Below are positions 1 to 4,935 of a DNA stretch of 14,390 nucleotides, piece after piece. The stretch spans positions 1-14,390 of the forward strand of contig JAMBLH010000076.1 of the NCBI GenBank assembly GCA_023336875.1. Direction: 5' to 3'. Within the stretch, counting starts at the first letter, position 1. Each line of letters begins with the position of its first letter. The translations under genes and the position numbers were made by a program. The notes below the pieces were generated by a model. That model was not told the DNA's origin. It did no database searches and saw only the letters and a list, made by a program, of their open reading frames with translations. The DNA is from Actinomycetes bacterium. GTDB taxonomy: Bacteria > Actinomycetota > Acidimicrobiia > Spongiisociales > UBA5794.

Positions 1-123
1 CTCCGCTGCGGGCGCCTCAGCTGCGGGAGTTGCCTCCTCTGTCACCGCGGCTTCGGGAGCCTCAGCTTCAGGCGTGGCATCTTCGGGTGTCGGTATGTCT
101 GACTGTTCGTCTGAGGTGGCCAT
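1..123 (-). CDS. rpsK: Probable 30S ribosomal protein S11, N-terminus only (partial)
   Basis: The ATG shares its A with the TAA stop of rpsM (TAATG), and the frame stays open for all 41 codons to the window edge. The visible part starts MATSDEQSDIPT and is entirely acidic and low in complexity, rich in Ala, Pro, Glu and Thr. No S11 core residues are inside the window, so the name rests only on gene order: rpsM is normally followed by rpsK in the alpha operon. If correct, this S11, a platform protein near the mRNA exit side of the 30S subunit, has an acidic N-terminal extension of at least 40 residues. Actinobacterial S11 usually begins with a short basic stretch. An unrelated inserted acidic protein is the alternative. 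Confidence 0.6.
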   Translation of the reverse strand, partial: MATSDEQSDIPTPEDATPEAEAPEAAVTEEATPAAEAPAAE

Positions 124-500
124 TACTTGGTGACCTTCTTCCTACCTGCGATTGCTACACGCTTGCCCTTGCGGGTGCGAGCATTCGTGTGCGTGCGCTG
201 TCCACGCACGGGAAGTCCCTTACGATGACGAAGACCCTGGTAGCACCCGATCTCGATCTTCCGTTTGATGTTCTGAGCGACTTCGCGGCGAAGATCGCCC
301 TCGATCTTGTAGTTGGAGTCGATGAACTGACGGATACTCAAGACCTCTGAATCCGTGAGATCGCGTACTTTCGTGTTGTAGTCAATTTCGAGCGCGTCGA
401 GCATCTGATTCGATCTCGAACGCCCAATCCCGTAGACATAGGTGAGACCTATCTCAACCCGTTTGTCCCTTGGGAGGTCAACTCCGGCAATGCGTGCCAT
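123..500 (-). CDS. rpsM: 30S ribosomal protein S13
   Basis: This 125-residue protein has the usual S13 length. It opens with MARIAGVDLPRDKRVEIGLT, contains the helix-hairpin-helix-like segment YGIGRSRS near residues 23-30, and ends in the conserved basic tail around THTNARTRKGKR followed by Lys-rich residues. S13 sits in the head of the 30S subunit, where it contacts 16S rRNA, the P-site tRNA and L5 through an intersubunit bridge. The start is supported by a TAAGGA Shine-Dalgarno that overlaps the rpmJ stop, 7 nt upstream. It is cotranscribed with rpmJ and overlaps the next gene by 1 nt, so all three are probably translationally coupled. Confidence 0.97.
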   Translation of the reverse strand: MARIAGVDLPRDKRVEIGLTYVYGIGRSRSNQMLDALEIDYNTKVRDLTDSEVLSIRQFIDSNYKIEGDLRREVAQNIKRKIEIGCYQGLRHRKGLPVRGQRTHTNARTRKGKRVAIAGRKKVTK

Positions 501-507
501 TCGTTCC

Positions 508-621
508 TTACCCCTGTCGCTGCTTATGGCGAGGGTTCTCGCAGATCACCCACACGCGGCCATGCCGCCGGATGATCCGACACTTCTCGCACATCTTCTT
601 CGCTGAAGCTGAGACTTTCAT
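508..621 (-). CDS. rpmJ: 50S ribosomal protein L36 (zinc-binding form)
   Basis: This is a 37-residue protein beginning MKVSASAKKMCEKCRIIRRH and ending NPRHKQRQG, the standard L36 length and ending. Cys11, Cys14, Cys27 and His32 form the C-x2-C ... C-x4-H zinc ribbon of the C+ type. L36 binds 23S rRNA in the large subunit. A longer in-frame ATG lies at 708 but adds 29 residues that are not L36-like. The start at 621 matches the family, with a weak AGGA about 10 nt upstream. It lies 7 nt before rpmJ's partner rpsM. Upstream there is a terminator and no infA, so this gene probably heads its own transcription unit. Confidence 0.95.
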   Translation of the reverse strand: MKVSASAKKMCEKCRIIRRHGRVWVICENPRHKQRQG

Positions 622-728
622 AAAGCCGTGATCCTGCCTCGGTACTTCTTTGGGACGTCGTGTCGCCAAGCACGGGGGGATCCGAATGGAGTCCCAAGTG
701 ATTGACATCTACATCGTTGGAGGCCAAC

Positions 729-753
729 AAAAACCCAGACTCGGTCTGAGGGG
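729..753 (-). terminator. Intrinsic terminator upstream of rpmJ
   Basis: Read on the minus strand, CCCC-T-CAGAC pairs with GTCTGGGG-like sequence: stem CAGAC/GTCTG with loop CGA, a bulged T, then CCC/GGG, followed directly by TTTTTG. Flanking CCAAC/GTTGG (754-757 side and 724-728 side) could lengthen the stem. The T-run is on the 3' side for minus-strand transcription only. It would end transcripts from the lipoprotein gene, or attenuate a leader transcript before rpmJ. Confidence 0.75.
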
Positions 754-826
754 TTGGCAGTCCGTCGATATCAACGAAGTCGTTTTCTCACAAGAAATCA
801 CAGCCCGCTTCCGGACTGCTGAACGC

Positions 827-856
827 AGTGTAGAGCGCAGCGGAATGTAACGACAA
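827..856 (-). promoter_or_regulatory. Weak sigma70-like promoter candidate
   Basis: On the minus strand TTGTCG (851-856) and TACACT (827-832) are separated by 18 nt, each matching the consensus at four of six positions. It would start a leader that runs through the 729-753 hairpin into rpmJ. Such matches occur by chance at this length, so it is only a candidate. Confidence 0.25.
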
Positions 857-920
857 AGAGAGGCGGGCGGAAAATCCACCTCCAGCACACCCCTATGAGT
901 TCGCTCCGAATGCTCCTCTT

Positions 921-1439
921 CTACTCGCCTGTATTGACGTTCACCGCAATGCAGTTCTCTGGATCGATCGAGGCATCCGGCACGATGCAGAAACTTGAAA
1001 CCGAGATAAAGGACGACCCCTCCTCCTCGAACCAGTTCGCAGAGTCGATGGTCCCCTCACCACCGCTGACGCTACTTGTAGATTTTGTCCATGCTGTTGA
1101 CTGGCCGGACGTCCAGTCGTCGAAGAAGCCGACGATCTCGTCGAAGTTGCCCTCGGGATAGGCGAGAGATACTGCCGAAGTGCCCTCCGCAGTGAAGACG
1201 CTGGTTACCTGATACCCATCAGGCAGCGGGATCGGGAAGTCGTCGGGTAGCTCTCCACCCCCAATGGTCACTGAACCCTCGTCAGTCTCGATCTTTACCT
1301 GACCGGTGTCCGTATCGATTTCGACATTGTCCACACCATCTACCTGCTCAGCGAGTTGCTCTGCAATGGTCTCCGATGCTGATTGGCACGCCGCAAGAAT
1401 AAGCGCCACACCAAGCACAACTGGTACGAATCGTTTCAT
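921..1439 (-). CDS. Small acidic lipoprotein of unknown function
   Basis: The 172-residue product begins MKRFVPVVLGVALILAACQS, a classic lipoprotein signal: basic n-region, hydrophobic h-region and lipobox LAAC with the lipidated Cys at residue 18. This start is preferred over an ATG ten codons upstream because AGGAGGGG lies right before it. The mature part has a segment rich in Asp, Glu, Val and Thr with alternating beta-like character (EIDTDTGQVKIETDEGSVTI), then a P-x-P turn (FPIPLPDGY) and a Ser/Gly-rich C-terminal half with two further Cys that could form a disulfide. It should be anchored on the outer face of the cytoplasmic membrane. I do not recognise a named family. It is diverged from the HAD gene at 1531 and has no link to the ribosome. 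Confidence 0.85.
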   Translation of the reverse strand: MKRFVPVVLGVALILAACQSASETIAEQLAEQVDGVDNVEIDTDTGQVKIETDEGSVTIGGGELPDDFPIPLPDGYQVTSVFTAEGTSAVSLAYPEGNFDEIVGFFDDWTSGQSTAWTKSTSSVSGGEGTIDSANWFEEEGSSFISVSSFCIVPDASIDPENCIAVNVNTGE

Positions 1440-1530
1440 GTCCCCTCCTACGCATACTGCACCTCTCATGCGGTGCGTCTAACCACCATACGATACGAAC
1501 GGGAGCCGTGCAATCGTGTAGCGTCAGAAC
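1440..1530. promoter_or_regulatory. Divergent intergenic region, presumed promoters for lipoprotein and HAD genes
   Basis: These 91 nt separate two divergently transcribed genes and must hold both promoters unless one is leaderless. GCACC (1459-1463) and GGTGC (1472-1476) form an inverted repeat with an 8-nt spacer that could be an operator or a small hairpin. I see a strong Shine-Dalgarno only on the lipoprotein side. I could not assign convincing -35/-10 hexamers. Confidence 0.4.
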
Positions 1531-2202
1531 ATGAAACCGAGCATTGTGTTCGACGTCAACGAGACCCTGCTCGATCTGTCACCCGTACGAACCTGGTTTA
1601 CGAACCGCTTTGGTGACCACCCGGATGCCTCGACGTGGTTTGGTGAACTCCTCAGACTGTCGTTTGTCTCGGCGACAACTGACAGATACGTTCCCTTTCC
1701 TGCGCTTGCGGCGGCTGCCCTTGCAACCGCCGCCGGGCGCACTGGCACATCCATAGGAGACGGCGACATCTCGCACATCGTCGGCGTGTTCACAACCCTC
1801 CCCGCGTACGAGGACGTGGTGCCTGGCCTCGACCTGCTCCACGGGGCCGGGATCACGATCGCTGCCCTCACAAACTCGCCACAGGCGACCGCTGAGACCC
1901 AACTCCAAAACGCCGGCATCTCCGATCGTTTCGACAAGATCATGTCCGTGGAGATGGTCGATCGGTTCAAGCCGCATCGGTCCGTCTATGAAGCCGCAGC
2001 GAAAACGCTCGGCGTCTCCACATCTGGAATGGCAATGGCCGCCGCACACGACTGGGATATCGCCGGCGCCATCGCCTCAGGCTGCGATGGGATCTTCATC
2101 ACCCGCCCCGGGCAGATGTACAGCCCTGCCTTGCCCGAACCAACGCTCACGGCGACCGATATCGAACATGCCGCACACCTCATTATCGACCACTACAGCT
2201 GA
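1531..2202 (+). CDS. HAD-superfamily hydrolase, haloacid-dehalogenase-type-II-like
   Basis: A 223-residue protein with HAD motifs in order: motif I DVNETLLD with nucleophile Asp8 and Thr12; motif II LTNSP with Ser116; motif III FKPHRSVY with Lys148 and Tyr153; motif IV AAHDWDIAGA with Asp174 and Asp176. The second Asp of the phosphatase DxD is Asn10, which argues against an ordinary phosphatase and for the 2-haloacid dehalogenase branch. However, the Ser and Asn that 2-haloacid dehalogenases carry in the SSNxWD motif appear as Ala171 and His173, so real dehalogenase activity is uncertain. It is probably a cytosolic soluble enzyme. It is the only plus-strand gene in the window, has no clear Shine-Dalgarno, and ends 25 nt from the convergent gene at 2228. 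No terminator is seen between them. Confidence 0.9.
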   Translation: MKPSIVFDVNETLLDLSPVRTWFTNRFGDHPDASTWFGELLRLSFVSATTDRYVPFPALAAAALATAAGRTGTSIGDGDISHIVGVFTTLPAYEDVVPGLDLLHGAGITIAALTNSPQATAETQLQNAGISDRFDKIMSVEMVDRFKPHRSVYEAAAKTLGVSTSGMAMAAAHDWDIAGAIASGCDGIFITRPGQMYSPALPEPTLTATDIEHAAHLIIDHYS

Positions 2203-2227
2203 TCGGCTCATCCACGAATCTACGAAT

Positions 2228-3013
2228 TTACTCGCCGCAGCCCGATCCGCCATTGATCGAGGTGACGACATGGGCAGGGCTCTGGCCGGTCGAGTAGCCC
2301 CAAAGACCGGTCCATGTCTGAAGGTCGTATGTCCAGTAGCCGACCGCCGGATCGAAGAAGGACTCCTCCATCGTGTACAAGGGGCCACCGTAGGCGTTCT
2401 CGAGCTCTTCAACCGATGAATCAATGCCGATGCTCTCGGTTGTGACAAGGTCGGGATCCGGGTTGGTGAAGTAGTAGGCGAAGAAGTGAGGCACGCCCCC
2501 CACCCAGAAGTCTGTATCTGACTGGGTGAAGAGCATGACGAAGTCGTTCCAGTGAACGCCTCTCACCACAGGAGAGGGGCAGGTTCCGTACACAGAGAAC
2601 GAATCAACCCATCCCGAGTCATGCGTCGGTGCGCCAAGCACTGCAGCGACAGCGACTATTGCATCCTCATCGTCGTAGCCGAAGTGCACCCATTCGGCGC
2701 CGGCCTGGACTCCCTCGTCGCTCAATTCAACAGTCGACCCGGCAGCCGTGGTCGTGGTTACAGCGGCCGACGTGGTGGTCGTGTCCTCAGGAGAAGACGT
2801 GGTGGTGGTCTCCGGGGTTGACGTTGTCGTCGACTCAGGCACTGAGGTTGTTGTGGTCGCGGCTGCAGTTGATGAGGTCTGCTGCTCTGCTGTGGTGGTG
2901 CTGGCCGCAACGGTGCCGCCATCACCCCTGTTGGCGAACACAACAACTCCAAGGATCAGTGCCATCACGCCAACGGCTATCCAGGGAAGCCATTTCTTCA
3001 GATCAGCGTTCAC
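2228..3013 (-). CDS. Membrane-anchored exported protein with Thr-rich linker
   Basis: The 261-residue product has a short cytosolic N-terminus (NADLKKW), one transmembrane helix at about residues 8-27, a low-complexity linker at about 36-93 made of Thr runs broken by Ser, Pro, Glu and Ala, and a globular extracytoplasmic domain at about 95-261. The domain has two Cys, in YGTCPSP and near the end in GSGCGE, that could pair. It seems to contain two related halves: each has a GID/FGYDDEDAI-type opening, then a hydrophobic helix ending in LGAPT or NAYGGP, which recalls the BamE/SmpA-like fold. That is inference only. I chose the GTG at 3013 because AAGGGA lies 6 nt upstream. A GTG five codons earlier (3028) lacks such a site. 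Similar Thr-linker proteins are common in high-G+C Gram-positives. No function is assigned. Confidence 0.85.
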   Translation of the reverse strand: MNADLKKWLPWIAVGVMALILGVVVFANRGDGGTVAASTTTAEQQTSSTAAATTTTSVPESTTTSTPETTTTSSPEDTTTTSAAVTTTTAAGSTVELSDEGVQAGAEWVHFGYDDEDAIVAVAAVLGAPTHDSGWVDSFSVYGTCPSPVVRGVHWNDFVMLFTQSDTDFWVGGVPHFFAYYFTNPDPDLVTTESIGIDSSVEELENAYGGPLYTMEESFFDPAVGYWTYDLQTWTGLWGYSTGQSPAHVVTSINGGSGCGE

Positions 3014-3109
3014 GCTCAATCCCTTCACGAGGTGGCTATCAGACTACCCACGGACCATCGATCTTCGAATGCATCCGGCTGACGGCTAATAGCTGACTGC
3101 AGACAGCAC

Positions 3110-3898
3110 TCAGAGGGTCCGTGGTTCAGCCAGGGTGCTCACCACGGAGCCCTGCTCTGTGATCAGCACTGTGTGCTCGAAGTGGGCTGAGAAGGCTCCG
3201 TCAGCAGTAACCACGGTCCACAGATCGTCCAGCACCACCGATTGCTCCGTACCAAGGTTGAACATCGGTTCGATGGCAAACGCCATGCCGGTCTTTATGC
3301 GAAGACCCTTTCCCTGCTTGCCGTAATTCGGAACGGACGGCGCCTCGTGCATCTGGCGGCCTATGCCGTGTCCAACGTAGTCGCGCACAACGCCGATGGC
3401 GTGTGGTTCCGCAACCTCTTCAACCGCCGCCCCGATATCGCCGAGGCGGTTCCCTGCCTTCGCCTGAGCCAATCCTGCCCACAGCGCCCGCTCGGTCACC
3501 TCAAGCAGATTCTTCACCTCGTCCGCAACGTCACCAATCGCCATCGTGAAGGCTGCATCACCGTGCCAACCCTCATAAATGGCACCAGCATCGATCGAGA
3601 CGATATCTCCATCACGCAGCACGTGCTCCCCAGGGATGCCATGGACGATCGCCGAATTGGGTGATGTACAGATCACACCGGGGAAAGGGTTCTCGGGACC
3701 CCCGTAGCCGAGGAAGGACGATCGGCACCCGTACTCCCTGAGTACCCCGCGAGCTGCGCGATCAAGGTCGCTGGTGCTCACGCCTGGTTCGGCGCATGCT
3801 CGCACTGCTGCGTGCATCGCGGCCACGCACTGCCCTGCAATCTTCATCTTGTCAAAATCGGCAGCCGACTTCTTCGTGATCACGCGACTGCCGGTCAT
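3110..3898 (-). CDS. map: Methionine aminopeptidase, type I
   Basis: The 262-residue enzyme removes the initiator Met from nascent proteins in the cytosol. All five metal ligands of type I MetAP are present: Asp103 and Asp114 (SIDAGAIYEGWHGDAAF), His177 (YVGHGIG), Glu210 (AIEPMF) and Glu241 (HFEHTV). The substrate-binding histidines His86 (AIVHGIPG) and His184 (QMHEAP) are also present. Length fits the compact type I form without an N-terminal zinc finger. The ATG start gives a short lead before the family-typical ITKKSAADFDKMKIAG. No Shine-Dalgarno is visible, and a GTG five codons in is an alternative start. The gene follows adk, as in many bacteria, but is separated by 335 nt of repeat sequence whose last stem ends 9 nt before the ATG. 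Confidence 0.97.
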   Translation of the reverse strand: MTGSRVITKKSAADFDKMKIAGQCVAAMHAAVRACAEPGVSTSDLDRAARGVLREYGCRSSFLGYGGPENPFPGVICTSPNSAIVHGIPGEHVLRDGDIVSIDAGAIYEGWHGDAAFTMAIGDVADEVKNLLEVTERALWAGLAQAKAGNRLGDIGAAVEEVAEPHAIGVVRDYVGHGIGRQMHEAPSVPNYGKQGKGLRIKTGMAFAIEPMFNLGTEQSVVLDDLWTVVTADGAFSAHFEHTVLITEQGSVVSTLAEPRTL

Positions 3899-3907
3899 TG
3901 GTCGCTG

Positions 3908-4070
3908 GGAGCATGGGTCAGTATCGGGGTGTGTGGCTTGGCGATCAGGCGCGCCAATCGCAAAGGGCGAGGTTTCGCCACTCCTTGTGGGGGAATGGTG
4001 GAACCGAGACCACAGCGAGTGGAGATGGATGGTCGTCGAGGCGTGCGCATTCGATACTGACCCATGCTCC
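3908..4070 (-). repeat. Hairpin-bounded intergenic element, copy A
   Basis: GGAGCATGGGTCAGTATCG at 3908-3926 is repeated as its exact reverse complement at 4052-4070, a perfect 19-bp inverted repeat enclosing about 125 nt. The inner core 3940-4041 matches copy B (4105-4205) at roughly four of five positions. Shared blocks include ggcgatcag, cgcaaagg, actccttgtgggg, acagcgagtgg and ggtcgtcgagg. The bounding arms of A and B differ in sequence, so pairing, not arm sequence, is what is kept. The element ends 9 nt before the map start codon. No target-site duplication is visible. It is either a mobile MITE/REP-like element or a structured RNA domain in the adk-map message. Confidence 0.8.
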
Positions 4071-4238
4071 TAGGAGGCTGCTGATTAACGTCGTTGGTCA
4101 TATCGGCGATCAGACGCAACACTCGCAAAGGACTCTTTTGCGCTACTCCTTGTGGGGAATTGCGGAAACGAGGCCACAGCGAGTGGTGATGGAAGGTCGT
4201 CGAGGTGGCCGACATGCATTATTCAGCAGTCTCCTAGG
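4069..4238 (-). repeat. Hairpin-bounded intergenic element, copy B
   Basis: The arm CCTAGGAGGCTGCTGATTAA at 4069-4088 pairs with 4219-4238 at 18 of 20 positions. The far arm runs through the adk stop codon (4234-4236), and the near arm abuts copy A, sharing CC at 4069-4070. The core 4105-4205 is homologous to that of copy A, with one single-base indel that breaks any shared reading frame over its full length. In B the local hairpin CGCAAA ... TTTGCG replaces the GGCGA ... TCGCC hairpin of A at the same place, hinting at structure kept by compensating changes. Confidence 0.8.
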
Positions 4239-4791
4239 ACTTTGCGAGTGCGATCATGATTCGAGAGAGCACGTCATCGACGGCACCAACACCATCCACC
4301 GTCAACACAGCGGCGCCGTAGAAGTTGACGAGCGGCGATGTATCTGCTTCATACACCTCGAGGCGTCGACGTATTGTTTCCTCGTTGTCGTCTGATCGGC
4401 CCTCTTCCTCGGCCCGCTTGAGAAGCCGTTGGACGACCACCTCTGAGGCGACGTCGAGCACGACGACCGTGCCGATCGCGTCAATGACCAGGTCGTTGAG
4501 CGCCTCGGCCTGGCCAAGAGTGCGGGGGAAGCCATCAAGGAGATACCCGCAACGAGCATCCTCCTTCGCAAGGCGCTCGTCAACTATGGCGACGACAAGG
4601 CTGTCGGACACGAGGTCACCTGCAGCCATGACCGACTCGACCTGGGAACCGAGGTCGGATCCTTCGGCAACAGCTGCGCGAAGCATGTCACCGGTCGATA
4701 TGTGGGGTACATGCAAGGCATTGGCGATCAGTGCCGCCTGTGTGCCCTTCCCAGCCCCAGGTGGACCAAGGAGAAGAATGCGTCTTGCCAT
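4234..4791 (-). CDS. adk: Adenylate kinase (short-LID form)
   Basis: The 185-residue enzyme interconverts ATP + AMP and 2 ADP in the cytosol. Visible motifs are the P-loop GPPGAGKGT (residues 9-17), the AMP-binding STGDMLR (32-38) and DGFPRT (86-91, with Arg90). The LID region is a short loop at about 125-150 (EEEGRSDDNEETIRRRLEVY) without the four-Cys zinc site or the long insertion, so this is the short form. The start at 4791 gives the expected MARRILLLG and has GGGAGG six nt upstream. A GTG six codons earlier is rejected. Downstream of secY and upstream of map, as in many bacteria. The stop codon lies inside the stem of repeat copy B. Confidence 0.97.
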   Translation of the reverse strand: MARRILLLGPPGAGKGTQAALIANALHVPHISTGDMLRAAVAEGSDLGSQVESVMAAGDLVSDSLVVAIVDERLAKEDARCGYLLDGFPRTLGQAEALNDLVIDAIGTVVVLDVASEVVVQRLLKRAEEEGRSDDNEETIRRRLEVYEADTSPLVNFYGAAVLTVDGVGAVDDVLSRIMIALAKS

Positions 4792-4935
4792 GAGTTGCCT
4801 CCCACTCACATCGATATTCTCGACATAGCCTACCCAGCGGGAACGCTTCGCGTTCCTTGGGAGTTGGGGAACACTGCGTGCTCCTTCGCAACTCCATGCG
4901 ACCGACAGCGCGGGACCAGCCTTCGGCTCTGCCGA
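4792..4935 (-). repeat. secY-adk gap with nested hairpins, possible decayed relative of the adk-map elements
   Basis: Two hairpins stand out. GGAACG/CGTTCC (4840-4845 with 4851-4856) has a tight CTTCG-type loop. GGAGTTG/CAACTCC (4860-4866 with 4889-4895) encloses an inner GGAACAC/GTGCTCC stem with one mismatch. The order hairpin, CCTTG, GGGGAA, ACAGCG resembles the order in the adk-map cores, so this could be a third, strongly diverged member. No T-run follows the stems on the minus strand, so they do not look like intrinsic terminators. The adk ribosome-binding site lies at the left end. Confidence 0.45.

Larger units (their letters stand above)
622..920. other. Intergenic region between the lipoprotein gene and rpmJ
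   Basis: About 300 nt with no credible gene. I looked for infA here on both strands and saw no IF-1-like reading frame. The region holds one convincing minus-strand intrinsic terminator (729-753) and a weak promoter candidate upstream of it (827-856). About 107 nt remain between the terminator and the rpmJ start, without a clear -35/-10 pair. A promoter for rpmJ-rpsM must lie either there or upstream of the terminator, in which case the hairpin would act as an attenuator. Confidence 0.6.

Noticed and set aside
862..880. GGTGG/CCGCC hairpin downstream of the lipoprotein gene
   Set aside because: Only 5 bp with a G-T pair and no proper T-run after it. The 729-753 hairpin is far better as a terminator.
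622..920. A plus-strand frame at 650-850 (66 codons)
   Set aside because: No family resemblance or ribosome-binding site. It runs through the minus-strand terminator and upstream region of rpmJ.
1524..2049. Long minus-strand frames opposite the HAD gene
   Set aside because: They are antisense shadows of a clear HAD coding sequence and have no recognisable domains.
2748..3089. Val-rich plus-strand frame opposite the Thr-rich protein
   Set aside because: It is the complement of Thr-repeat codons. The minus-strand gene has a TM helix, linker and domain that explain the sequence.
3895..4215. A 106-codon minus-strand frame across both repeat copies, with a recurring PQGVA ... PLR ... RLIA pattern
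   Set aside because: It arises from the repeats. A single-base indel between the cores shifts the frame upstream of that pattern, there is no good ribosome-binding site, and it overlaps the map start region.
4860..4895. secY-adk hairpins read as an intrinsic terminator of secY
   Set aside because: There is no T-run on the 3' side in minus-strand orientation, and adk follows in the usual operon order.
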